Source: Desulfovibrio sp. UIB00 | Lineage (GTDB): Bacteria; Desulfobacterota; Desulfovibrionia; Desulfovibrionales; Desulfovibrionaceae | Assembly: GCF_022508225.1 (NCBI RefSeq) | Contig: NZ_JAETXJ010000012.1 | Span: 1 to 64,000 of the forward strand | Direction of reading: 5' to 3' | Length of the DNA stretch: 64,000 nucleotides | Part shown: positions 18,462 to 28,600 of the stretch, piece by piece | How positions within the stretch are numbered: position 1 is the stretch's first letter | Layout: each line of letters starts with the position of its first letter | The notes under the pieces: model-generated | Databases searched by the model: none | The model's input: the letters and a program-made list of their open reading frames with translations, nothing else | Told to the model about the DNA's origin: nothing | Program-made: the position numbers and the translations under genes

Positions 18462-21400
18462 ATGCACATGCTGCTCAACCCTGGCCGACTTCGCCTTATC
18501 ACGCGCATTTTTTTGGCGCTTCTGTTAACCCTGTCGGCTATGTCGGCGGCGGTCTTTTGGCTTTTGCAACGCAATCCCGAGGCGCTGGCGCAACATTATA
18601 TTGAACAGATTGCCGCCAGCACCGGCCTGAATATTACCGTTGAATCGGTCAATGTGGCTCTTTTGCCGCTGCCATCCCTGGCTGTCAGCAATGCCAGCGT
18701 TGAGGGCAAGAGCTTTAGTTTTACCGTTGCCTACGCCACACTCCGGCCCGACTTTCTGGCGCTGCTGCGCGGCGAACTGCTGCCCCGCAATATCACCCTG
18801 CTGCGCCCCCGCCTCAAGGGCGAACTGCCCGTGGCTCTCAGCCTGCCCTTTCTGTTCCCTGACAATGCCGAAGCCGCCCAGCCCGTTGCAGCTCAGGCCG
18901 CGCCAGAAAGGAGCGCATCCCCCAAAAAAGCGTCCCCAAAATCCGTCCCTCAGCCTACCGCAGCCTCTGCGGCAAAGGCCAGCACACCGCCGACGCAGGA
19001 AGCAGCGATCCCAGCCGCAACAGATGCGGCGGTTCCCTCGCAAAGCGCTGCCGCGCAAGAGCTGCCCCCTGCGCAGAATTCCATACAATCATGGCTGTCC
19101 CGGCTTGCCGGGGACAACACTGGAGGCGCGGCTCTGTTGCCGGGCATTTTGCCGGGTCGGTTCAGACTGGCTGTTTCACAGGGCGAAGTGGACATCATCG
19201 GCGCGGACAAAACGCAAGTGACGGCCAACGGGTTGCAATGCGACCTGGAAACCGCCTCGGGCACACGCCTTGAGGGCAACTTTTTTTGCACCACAGCGGT
19301 TCTACAGCCAGAAGGTCAAACGCCAGCCAAGGTTGAGCACCTCAATCTGGAAGGCAAGACTGACCTCTCGGCCCCCCTGGCAAAAACGCCGCAACTGGCG
19401 GTCAAGGGCACCGTGCAGCTGCCCAACTGGCTGGCCCGCCTCAACTTTGCGCTCGGCCTCAAGGCTGATGCCAATGGCTGGAGCCTGACCAGCGACCTTG
19501 AAGGCGAACTGCGCAAGGATGAAGTGCTGCTGCCTGCCCACGTTACCGGCACTGTGGCCCAACGCAGCAAGGAAGATCAAGGCATCAACCTAGAAAATCT
19601 GCGCCTGCGGCTTGGGCAGGATGATGTGACCGTCAACGGCCTGCTGCTTCTGGGCGGACCGGACACTTTCAGTATTGAAGGACGTCTGCAACTGCAGCGC
19701 GCAAGCCTGACGGAATGGCTGGGCTTTGCCCGTAATCTGGCGCCCGGCCTTCAGGTTGCGCTGGACGAAGTAACCTTGGGCACCCTTGATTTTTCAGTGA
19801 ACGGCAAAGGGCTGCGCGTTCCGCATATTGACGTAACCGCCGCTGGCAGCCGCTTTTTGGGTTCCGGCGGCGTTGCGAGCTGGGCCAGGCCTGAACTGCT
19901 GCTGGATCTCAAGGCCGAGACTGTGAATCTGGGGCGCGCCATCCCTGAATCGGTGGGGGTATTGCCTGCCGAACCGCGATACGGCCACGGGCCACTCACT
20001 CCCATGCCCGGCAAGCCTGTGGTGCCCGGCGAAATCGGGCTTGATTACAACATCCGGCTGGCTGCAACCCGGGTGAACTACGGCCCCATCGTAATCAATG
20101 ATGCGCTGGTCGTCATCAAGCAGGGGCTGGTTGACCAGGTCACCCACTTTGAAGACACGCTGCTGATTGTTGACGGCACTCTTTACGGCGGCAGCGTCAA
20201 GGGCGACACCATCATGGGCGGTCACCCGGATACCCCCTACGCCATCCGCCTGCACATGCGCGACGTTAACGGCGAGAATCTGGCAAAAGACCTCCCGGTC
20301 ATGCCCGTGAGCGGTGGCAAGCTGCGCGGTGATGTGGACGTTATGAGCCAGGGGCGGGAGCTGGATGTTTTTCTGGGCAAATTGCGCGGCACGGTAAGCG
20401 CCCGGGCTGAAAAAGGCCAGTTGCGCCCGCCGAACAATATCCCAGGCAAGGCCTCCCCCGGCGCAGTGGGCTTTAAAGCGCTTGATTTGAGCCTTAAAGC
20501 CCGCACGGCGGCCTGGGAGCAAAGCCGCCTGGGCCTTGAAGGCCAGTGGACCGCCACCATTGAAGATGAAGGCATTGACGCCAGCGTGGGCCTTAACGGC
20601 AGGCTCTGGTTCAGCGGCGATGGTCAGGGCGGCGGCAACATGGATTTTCAAAACCTGCCCGGCACCATCAGCCTGAGCCTCAGCCCGGAAAAATCCTTTC
20701 AGCCAGAGGGTCTGCAAACGCAAATCAGCGGCAAATTCAGTTGTCAGGCTGCGCGCAACCAGCTTTCGGCCACAGACATGCACATGAACGCCCTTGGGGC
20801 GGACATTTCCGGCGCGGGGCAACTGGGCATGGGCAAGGACGGCATGGTCTGGCAGGGCAAGGTTTCCGCCTTTATCCCGGACAGCACAAAAACGCTGCGC
20901 CTGCTTGGCGCTGCCAACCCCAATGTGCCGCAACCTCTGCGCAGGATCGAGCTGGACACTGCCTTCAAGGGCGATAGCGGATCCCTGGCGCTGTCAGAGT
21001 TCCGCGCCAAGGTGGATCAAAACGATATTTCCGGCAGCATCAGCCTTGACTGGCGCAAGGAACTGGCCCTGCGATTCAAGCTCTCCGCTCCGCAAATTGA
21101 TCTTGACCGCTACGTGGGCGACAAGGCCGCCGGGCAGGCGGACGGCGGCAAAAGCAAAAAAAAGACCGACAGCAAACCGTGGGATCTGCGCTTCATGCGG
21201 GCATTTTCCGCTGAGGGCGAAGCGCACGTTGGCCAGCTCACCCTGTGGAAACTGCGCACCGATGACCTGCGCCTTAAAGCCAAAATGGAGAACGGAACCC
21301 TGCGCTATGAAAGTCAGGGCGGCAAATTTTATGGCTCGCCCGTGTCTGCGCATGGTGAAATGCGTTTCAACAAGGGGATGGGGTTTGCCAATGCCCTGTC

Positions 21401-21929
21401 CATCGAGGGCTTTGACCTTGCCGCAGCAAGCAAGGATCGCGGTGGCAGCGCGGCCCTTGGCGGGCGCGCGAGCATTAGCTCCGAGGTTGATGCGGAGCTG
21501 ACAGGGGCAAACCAGTTGCCCTCGCGGCTGAACGGCAAATGGCGCTTCAACGTTCATAACGGCTTTTATCAGTCGCGCGACAAAGACGGTCAGCTCAAGG
21601 GCAAACCCACCCGCTTTGACGCTGCGGGCAGCTCCGGCGCAATCACCAACGGCATTGCAAAAAGTGGTGATTTTTATCTCAAGGGGCAGGACCTCACTGT
21701 TACCGGCGGTGGATGGATAGACCTCAACAGTGAGACTCTAGACTGTAACTTTACCGTAAACATGAAGAATCTTCCAGAATTCCCCATGCGTCTTTATGGC
21801 AGCCTGGACAACAGCAAAACATCCATTGGCGCTGGCAAGCTGCTGCTCAACACCATTGGTGGCATCACCCAGGGATTTGTTGATGTGCTTGGCGGCGTGG
21901 TGGAAGGCACCTGGAAGCTCTTTCGGTAG
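18462..21929 (+). CDS. AsmA-family envelope protein
   Basis: A 1155-residue protein with one N-terminal membrane helix (about 12-34) and a long periplasmic region. The N terminus matches the AsmA domain (IAASTGLNITVESVNVALLPLPSLAVSN) and the last 150 residues match the AsmA-like C-terminal region (KSGDFYLKGQDLTVTGGGWIDLNS and PMRLYGSLDNSKTSIGAG). Residues about 135-210 are a low-complexity Ala/Pro/Lys/Ser linker. Large AsmA-like proteins form beta-rich grooves thought to move phospholipid between membranes; here that is inference. Two closely spaced Met codons (18462, 18468) compete and no strong ribosome site decides. adk follows 130 bases later. Confidence 0.85.
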   Translation: MHMLLNPGRLRLITRIFLALLLTLSAMSAAVFWLLQRNPEALAQHYIEQIAASTGLNITVESVNVALLPLPSLAVSNASVEGKSFSFTVAYATLRPDFLALLRGELLPRNITLLRPRLKGELPVALSLPFLFPDNAEAAQPVAAQAAPERSASPKKASPKSVPQPTAASAAKASTPPTQEAAIPAATDAAVPSQSAAAQELPPAQNSIQSWLSRLAGDNTGGAALLPGILPGRFRLAVSQGEVDIIGADKTQVTANGLQCDLETASGTRLEGNFFCTTAVLQPEGQTPAKVEHLNLEGKTDLSAPLAKTPQLAVKGTVQLPNWLARLNFALGLKADANGWSLTSDLEGELRKDEVLLPAHVTGTVAQRSKEDQGINLENLRLRLGQDDVTVNGLLLLGGPDTFSIEGRLQLQRASLTEWLGFARNLAPGLQVALDEVTLGTLDFSVNGKGLRVPHIDVTAAGSRFLGSGGVASWARPELLLDLKAETVNLGRAIPESVGVLPAEPRYGHGPLTPMPGKPVVPGEIGLDYNIRLAATRVNYGPIVINDALVVIKQGLVDQVTHFEDTLLIVDGTLYGGSVKGDTIMGGHPDTPYAIRLHMRDVNGENLAKDLPVMPVSGGKLRGDVDVMSQGRELDVFLGKLRGTVSARAEKGQLRPPNNIPGKASPGAVGFKALDLSLKARTAAWEQSRLGLEGQWTATIEDEGIDASVGLNGRLWFSGDGQGGGNMDFQNLPGTISLSLSPEKSFQPEGLQTQISGKFSCQAARNQLSATDMHMNALGADISGAGQLGMGKDGMVWQGKVSAFIPDSTKTLRLLGAANPNVPQPLRRIELDTAFKGDSGSLALSEFRAKVDQNDISGSISLDWRKELALRFKLSAPQIDLDRYVGDKAAGQADGGKSKKKTDSKPWDLRFMRAFSAEGEAHVGQLTLWKLRTDDLRLKAKMENGTLRYESQGGKFYGSPVSAHGEMRFNKGMGFANALSIEGFDLAAASKDRGGSAALGGRASISSEVDAELTGANQLPSRLNGKWRFNVHNGFYQSRDKDGQLKGKPTRFDAAGSSGAITNGIAKSGDFYLKGQDLTVTGGGWIDLNSETLDCNFTVNMKNLPEFPMRLYGSLDNSKTSIGAGKLLLNTIGGITQGFVDVLGGVVEGTWKLFR

Positions 21930-22061
21930 GCAGCGGCCCGTGGGCTGCAACATGTCGAGCATTCTTCCCAGCACCCGTTGACAGGGCCTATTTTAGGGGA
22001 TAGGGTGCCAGTTGTGTTCTTTTTTGCACAAACTAACTCGGTTCCGGCAAGGAGAGTACCA

Positions 22062-22733
22062 GTGAATATCCTTATTTTTGGCCCCAACGGCAGCGGCAAA
22101 GGCACTCAGGGTGACCTGATCAAGCAGAAGTACAACCTCGCCCACATCGAATCCGGGGCCATCTTCCGTGAACACATCGGCGGCGGCACCGAGCTGGGCA
22201 AAAAAGCCAAGGCTTACATCGATCGCGGCGATCTCGTGCCCGATGACATCACCATTCCCATGGTGCTGGAAACCCTGAAGACCAAGGGTCAGCAGGGCTG
22301 GCTGCTTGATGGCTTCCCCCGCAATACCGTGCAGGCCCAGAAGCTGTGGGACGCCCTCCAGAAAGAAGGCATGCAGCTTGACTACGTGGTTGAGATTCTT
22401 CTGCCCCGCGAAGTGGCCAAAAACCGCATCATGGGCCGCCGCCTCTGCAAGAATAACAACAACCACCCCAACAACATCTTTATTGACGCCATCAAGCCCA
22501 ACGGCGATGTCTGCCGCGTCTGTGGCGGCGCGCTTTCCAGCCGCTCCGACGACCAGGACGAAGGCGCCATCAACAAGCGTCATGACATTTACTACAACAC
22601 CACCGATGGCACCCTTGCCGCCGCGTACTTCTACAAAGACCTCGCCGGCGCTGGCAAGACCAAATACATCGAACTGAATGGCGAAGGCAGCATTGATTCC
22701 ATCAAGGAAACCCTGCTCTCCAAGCTCGCCTAA
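22062..22733 (+). CDS. adk: Adenylate kinase, metal-binding LID type
   Basis: Adk catalyses ATP + AMP = 2 ADP. Translation starts at GTG 22062, with AAGGAGAG 5 bases upstream; the longer open frame has no such site. The product is 223 residues with the P-loop GPNGSGKGT at 7-15 and DGFPRN at 83-88. The LID carries Cys129-X5-His135-X15-Cys151-X2-Cys154, the metal-site arrangement and numbering described for the D. gigas Zn/Co adenylate kinase. This is unusual among bacterial enzymes, which have four Cys or none, and is a strong marker for a Desulfovibrio. It is followed by its own terminator. Confidence 0.97.
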   Translation: MNILIFGPNGSGKGTQGDLIKQKYNLAHIESGAIFREHIGGGTELGKKAKAYIDRGDLVPDDITIPMVLETLKTKGQQGWLLDGFPRNTVQAQKLWDALQKEGMQLDYVVEILLPREVAKNRIMGRRLCKNNNNHPNNIFIDAIKPNGDVCRVCGGALSSRSDDQDEGAINKRHDIYYNTTDGTLAAAYFYKDLAGAGKTKYIELNGEGSIDSIKETLLSKLA

Positions 22734-22810
22734 TTTGCAATTCTGCAGCCAGGAGCACCTGCTTCGGCGGTCTGCCGGGCAAACATCTTGCTGTAAGTGG
22801 TTATGCATAG

Positions 22811-22838
22811 AAAAGGCCCTGCTTTTGCAGGGCCTTTT
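22811..22838 (+). terminator. adk terminator
   Basis: A perfect 12-bp stem, AAAAGGCCCTGC with its complement, surrounds TTTT; the right arm ends in a T run and more T follow at 22842-22847. It lies 78 bases past adk. Confidence 0.9.
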
Positions 22839-23267
22839 GCTGTTTTTGCCAGGCTGACATGTGATTACCGCACATGGGGTAGACGCATCCCGCCATTGCA
22901 AATGGGGTCTCAACAATATTTTAAACTGTTAATCCATCATGTTACAAATCGGCACAAATAAACAACATTATCCAGACTATATATATTGACAACATCTGGA
23001 AACCGCACGTAAACTGTAGAAAATATCATGACTACTGATATTGGCTGCACTTTCCTTACGCATAACAGAAAAAGTACAGACAGCAGAAATTTCCCTTTCC
23101 CAGCCTTTAGTAGTGATACAGAGACTCCCCCGATACAGCTGGAGCGGCAGCAACTGATACTCAGCGGCTCTTTTGCCGCACCGTGCAGATACAAACTCCC
23201 GGGCAATGCCCAGGGGTTCTTTCGTCTCAACGGCCTACCCGGGTTCAAACACCACGGATAATGAGAC
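22839..23267. other. Intergenic region upstream of the diguanylate cyclase gene
   Basis: This AT-rich stretch of about 430 bp holds one plausible promoter: TTGACA at 22986-22991 and TAAACT at 23010-23015, spaced 18 bases, pointing to the gene at 23268. The resulting leader would be long, about 240 bases. A GGGTTCAAAC at 23241 recalls a tRNA T-loop but lacks a pairing stem. I see no other gene or RNA. Confidence 0.4.
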
Positions 23268-25511
23268 ATGTCAGATACCTCCAAGCCTCTCATATCATTT
23301 GCCGTTCTTGTTCTCCTGTTCCTTGCCCCCATTTTTTTTATTCATGATTACGCAAGCGATGTTACATCAAACATCTCTTCCACTACGCTTACGCGCCTTG
23401 CCGAAGTGAACACCCGCGCGGGCAACAATTTTTATCAGGCTGTTCGTAACAGCATGATGGAAATGAGCGGCATGACCAAGTATCTGGCGCAGCAGGAATA
23501 TCACGTCAGCAGAGAATACGTGCTTGGACTTGCCCCCTTGTTTTACGCCCACGGCGTGCGGCGTTTCAGCATTGTCGATGCAGAAGGCAAGGGTTTTGAC
23601 GGCGGAGGCGCCCAGGCAGACTACAGCAATGACCCGATCTTTTTACGCACCCGTCTGGGCCTGACCCATGTTGCCACCGCTGGCGGCACCACCAGCCCGC
23701 GTCTTCTGGTCATTGGCAATCCGCTGGTTGCCCACGGCAACGTACAGGCGGTTCTTATCAGCGAATTCCCGGCAGAAGCCATAGAAAGCAATATGGAAAC
23801 GTGGGCGTTCAGCAACAACACCTACAACATGGTTTTTGACGAATCAGGCCAGCCCCTCTTCTGGTCGCCGCCCCCCGGCAAGGTCATGGATGACCTCTTT
23901 GTTTCGTTCACCACATGTGGGATTCCCTCGAGCGTTACGGACATACTGCGGCAAAAATTTGCAGACGGCGCACAGCAGTCCGTGACTTTTTTTGACAAAG
24001 CCACGGGGCTTTTCATCGCCACAACGCCTGTTGAACGTTTTGGCTGGCGCATGGTCTCCCTTGTCCCGCAGCAAGCAGGCAATGCGGCTGCTTCAAAACA
24101 ATCGCTCATCACCAACGAACTTGTCTGGCGGCTGGTGATTCTGGCTGGCATAATCCTTACATTCCTGCTGTTGCTTGAGCGCAACTCCTCCCGCAAGCTG
24201 CGCCGCCAGCAAGAGGATTACCGCTCCATCATCACCAGCATGTCCGGCGGTGTGCTCAAATTTTTCAGCCCTGACGGCACATTCCTTTTTGTCAGCCCCA
24301 ATTATGTAAAAATGCTCGGATTTACAGAGGCAGAATTTAAAAAAACATACGGCAACAGTTTTGCCGCCACAGTATATGAGCAAGACCGTGAAACAACGCT
24401 GCGCACCATGCGCAAGCAGATGAAAAACAGCCAGCCCATAGACGTGGAATACCGCACCCGCACCAAGAGCGGAGCCTTGATCTGGCTGTACCACAAAGGG
24501 TCTGTGGTCAACATTGAGCACGGCCGATCGTACATACAAAGCATTGTCTTTGACATTACCCGCAATAAAGAAGCGGCGCTTTCCAAGCGCATATCCGATG
24601 AACGGTACCAGTTCATTCTGGAGCAGCACGACATCAACATTTTTGAGCAAAATCTGGTCAACGGCTATTTTTCCTGTTCGGCCCAATGGTTGCACACCTT
24701 TGGCGCTGTTTTCAATATCCTGGAGAACGACCCGGCCATCCCGTTGTTTCCTGACGATCAGGAACGCCTGGTGGCTTTTCAAAAAGAAGTGCGCCTTGCG
24801 CCGCACCAACATAAATGCACTCTTGAGGCAAGGTTACGTGATGCTGATGGGGAATACCGCTGGTTTCGCATTGAGGCCTCCAACATAGCCAATACCCAGG
24901 GTTCCCCTATCTATTCTATTGGCATTATTACTGATATCGACAAGCAAAAATCTCTGGAGCTGCAATTACGCACCCAGGCCACACGCGACGGCGGCACCGG
25001 CATGCGCAACAAAATATCTACGGAGAAAGCCGTATCGCAATTTCTGGAAACGCACGAATCCCCCCTGCCGCAATTCTACGCCATGTTCATGGTTGATTTT
25101 GACAATTTCAAGGGCGTCAATGACCGATTCGGCCATGCCATGGGTGACAAGGCCCTCTTTGACATGGCCCAGATCATCCGCCGTAATTTCCGTGGCGTGG
25201 ATATTGTGGGACGCATCGGCGGCGATGAGTTTCTGGTTTTCTGTACAGAAAAAATGTCGCTGCTTGGCATACGCGAGCGTGCCCACATACTTGTGGAACA
25301 GCTGCACACCCAGTGCTGCGACCAGCACTCATGCCTCACCCTGACCGCCAGCGTTGGCGTGGCGTGCAGTCCACGGGACGGCACAACCTATGCAGAACTG
25401 TTCAATAAGGCAGACAAGGCCACCTATGCGGCAAAAAAACTGGGCAGAAACAGGTGCGTTTTTTATAAAGAAATGACTGGCGATGCAGAGCAGGGCGACC
25501 CTCTGCAATAA
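23268..25511 (+). CDS. Membrane sensor diguanylate cyclase (extracytoplasmic sensor, PAS-PAS-GGDEF)
   Basis: The 747-residue protein has a first helix at about 8-25, an extracytoplasmic domain of about 255 residues that looks like a Cache-type sensor (residues 30-285), and a second helix at about 286-307. Two PAS-like domains follow (about 325-440 and 450-565), and a C-terminal GGDEF domain at about 580-735. The active site is GGDEF at 651-655. An RGVD five residues upstream fits the RxxD inhibitory I-site, so product feedback by cyclic di-GMP is likely. The signal is unknown; sensor domains of this kind often bind small organic ligands. It stands alone, with a possible long leader. Confidence 0.92.
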   Translation: MSDTSKPLISFAVLVLLFLAPIFFIHDYASDVTSNISSTTLTRLAEVNTRAGNNFYQAVRNSMMEMSGMTKYLAQQEYHVSREYVLGLAPLFYAHGVRRFSIVDAEGKGFDGGGAQADYSNDPIFLRTRLGLTHVATAGGTTSPRLLVIGNPLVAHGNVQAVLISEFPAEAIESNMETWAFSNNTYNMVFDESGQPLFWSPPPGKVMDDLFVSFTTCGIPSSVTDILRQKFADGAQQSVTFFDKATGLFIATTPVERFGWRMVSLVPQQAGNAAASKQSLITNELVWRLVILAGIILTFLLLLERNSSRKLRRQQEDYRSIITSMSGGVLKFFSPDGTFLFVSPNYVKMLGFTEAEFKKTYGNSFAATVYEQDRETTLRTMRKQMKNSQPIDVEYRTRTKSGALIWLYHKGSVVNIEHGRSYIQSIVFDITRNKEAALSKRISDERYQFILEQHDINIFEQNLVNGYFSCSAQWLHTFGAVFNILENDPAIPLFPDDQERLVAFQKEVRLAPHQHKCTLEARLRDADGEYRWFRIEASNIANTQGSPIYSIGIITDIDKQKSLELQLRTQATRDGGTGMRNKISTEKAVSQFLETHESPLPQFYAMFMVDFDNFKGVNDRFGHAMGDKALFDMAQIIRRNFRGVDIVGRIGGDEFLVFCTEKMSLLGIRERAHILVEQLHTQCCDQHSCLTLTASVGVACSPRDGTTYAELFNKADKATYAAKKLGRNRCVFYKEMTGDAEQGDPLQ

Positions 25512-25542
25512 GGCTTGTTGCCACCCCTTTGCTCCGCCTGAT

Positions 25543-25582
25543 AAAAACTGCCGCGCCCCGTATCAAACACGGAGCGCGGCAG
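25543..25582 (-). terminator. Terminator of the glycogen operon
   Basis: A 9-bp stem, CTGCCGCGC (25548-25556) with GCGCGGCAG (25574-25582), is followed on the minus strand by TTTTTATC. It lies 36 bases past the stop of the last gene of the operon. Confidence 0.85.
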
Positions 25583-25617
25583 AACTGCGCTTTCATCCCG
25601 CAAAGAGCGGTAACACA

Positions 25618-28600
25618 CTAGGCCCAGAGAATATTATCCGTTTCCAGTGGCGAAGCCTGCGCCGGATGCACGGGCATGATGCGCACGCCGTATCGGTAAT
25701 GCCCGCTGAATGTTGGAATGTAGCTTGCGGTATAGCGCATGCATTCCTTGCAGTTTTCTTCTGCTCTTGGCTCGAGACGCAGGATTTCCGGCTTGTCGCG
25801 GAAGCTGCCGTTGATGAGCGCCTGCCCGATCACAAGCTGCACCAGTATTTCCTGCGGCTTCATTTCGCCAAGATGCATGCGCAGTTGCACACTCACCGGT
25901 TCGCCGCAGACCATGGTGTTGTTTTCCACACCGCTGATGGTCAGTTCGTCCACCTTGACCGTGCCAAAACGCGCAGGCAAATCATTCTGCCAGGCGGCAA
26001 GCGCACGGCAGGCCTCCCAGTTGTTATCGCGCAGCATGTTGCGCCGGCGCGCCGCCCGCAGATAAAACTGACGGATATAATCGTTGAGCATGCGGTTGCT
26101 GCTGTACATGGCCGTGAGGCTTTTGAGCGAACGCTTGGCCGTGGCAACCCATTCCAGGGGCAGACCTTCTGCATTGCGCTCAAAATACAGGGGGACAACC
26201 GCATTTTCCAGCAGTGAATAGAGGGCCTCGGCATCGGCGTAGTCATTCTGCTCGCTGCTGGGCAGTTCTGTGGAAACCACAGGGCCAATGGTCCAGCCGT
26301 TCTGTCGGTTGTAGCCCTCGCACCACCAGCCGTCAGAAATGCTCAGGTTGATGCCGCCGTTGACTGGCAGTTTCATACCGCTGGTGCCCGAGGCCTCGTG
26401 CGGCCTGCGCGGCGTGTTCAGCCAAACGTCGCAGCCTTGCGCCATAATGCGCGACACAGCCAGGCTGTAGTTTTCCACAAAGAAGATGCGGCCCAGAAAG
26501 CGCTCGTCCCGGCACATGCGCAGCACTTCCTGAATCATGTTGATGCCCGCCTCGTCCGCAGGATGCGCCTTGCCGGAAAATACCAGCACCACAGGGCGGT
26601 TGGTATTGCTGAGTATGCGGGCCAGCCTGTCCGGGTCTGCAAAAATCAGCGTGGCGCGCTTGTAGGGGGCGAATCTGCGGGCAAAACCAATGATGAGGGT
26701 ATCTGGTTTGAGCATGGATTCCATGCGCTTGCGTTCATCCGATGACAGATGGAACTTCTGGATAAATTCCGGAATCCGGCGGCGCAGGTCGTCAAGCAGG
26801 GCTTCCTTCTGGTGCATGCGGGCCGCCCAGAAGGCCTCGTCAGGGATATGGTCCACCTTGTCCCATACGCCGGAGCCGGGAGGCGACTGCATCCAGCCAG
26901 AACCAAGATACTGGTGCAGCAGTTCATGCATCCAGCTGCCCACGTAGGACGGCACGTGAATACCGTTGGTAACGTGCCCGATGGGCGTTTCCGCCACAGG
27001 CAGGCTCTTCCAGAGGTTGTTCCACATGTGGCGCGAAACAACGCCGTGCAAACGGCTCACACCGTTGGCCCAGCACGAATGCCGCAGAGCCAGAACCGTC
27101 ATTTCAAAGGAATTGCTGTTGCCGCCCTCTATCTGCCCAAGCTGCACAAACTGCTGCCAGGACAAACCAAGGTTGGCCGCAATTCCGCTGAAATACCGTT
27201 CCATCAGCTCCAGAGAAAACGATTCGTTGCCAGCAGGCACAGGGGTATGCGTGGTAAACACCGTGTTGGAGCGCACCCGCACAGTTGCCTCAGTATAGTT
27301 CATGCCCATGCTCAGGCATTCCTGAAGGCGTTCCATGGCCATAAAAGCCGAATGCCCTTCATTCATATGAAAAACGCTTGGCATTATGTGCATCGTGCGC
27401 AGCAGCCGCATACCGCCCATGCCCAGCAGCATTTCCTGCAGCAGGCGCACCTCGCGGTTTGCCTCGTAGAGCTTGTCGGTAATGCGGCGGTCTTCGTCCG
27501 TATTGCGGCGGGTGTCCGTATCCATGAGGTACAGGTTTATGCGGCCCACAGCCAGCTTCCACACCCTTGCAAACAACAGACGTCCCGGCAGTTCAAGCTG
27601 CACATAGATTGGCTGGTTGTCCGCATCGTACACCATCGAAATCGGCATGAGGCCGAAGTTGTTGACGGGATACTGGGCCACCTGTCGCCCATCTGCGTCT
27701 ATATCCTGCCGGAAGTAGCCGTTTTTGTATAAAAGGCCAACGCCCACCAGAGGAATGGCCATGTCCGAAGCAGACTTGAGATGATCGCCAGAGAGGACGC
27801 CCAGCCCGCCGGAATAAATGGGGATGGATTCGCTCAGGCCGTATTCTGTAGAAAAATAGGCAATGGGGGCTTCTGGCGTCACATCCGTGCTGAGTGAGCG
27901 GATGGGTTCGGCCATGTAGGCGTCAAACTTGGCGACGACCTCACGGTAAAGATTCATGTAGTCTTCGTTTTCCAGCAGATCGCGGAAGCGCTCCGGGTCG
28001 GCCTGCTCAAGCATCTTGAGCGGATTACGCCAGCTTTCCCAATGGGAGGGGCTCAGGGCCATGAACAGTGCCTTGGCCTTGTCGTGCCAGCACCACCACA
28101 CATTGTGGGCAATGTCGCGCAGGCGGGAAAGCTCTTCCGGCACCTCGGCAACGGCCATGATGGGCCGCAAAAATGGCGTGGCGGAACACGATGTGGAAAG
28201 CACCCGCGCAAGCGCCGCATGCCCGCAGTCACAGTTAATCCGGGTGGAGGCCTTTTTGAAAGCTATCTCAAAAGCCCTGACGTAGTTTTCAAAAAAGAAC
28301 TGCCACGATGATTTTTCTGCCAGCGCGCGCGCTTCCGCGCGCCATTGGGGCAAATCATCCACTGCGCAAGTGGCGGCGCGGATCAGATGCTCGTGCAGCA
28401 CTGTGGCGCTTTGCTCAAAGTTCATGCCCCGGCGTGGCATGACGCACACGCCCTTGAACGCTGCGGCCCCTTCCTGCAACTGCGTGCGCGCCCACATGCC
28501 AAAACCGGAAAGATCCGTGGTAAGGGTGGGCACGGCCCAGGCCGCGCTTTCCTGCGGCGTATACCCCCATGGCTCGTACCAGGAGGGGAAACATCCCACA

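Noticed and set aside
23236-23256. tRNA T-loop-like GGGTTCAAAC
   Set aside because: No complementary T-stem, anticodon arm or acceptor stem could be found around it.
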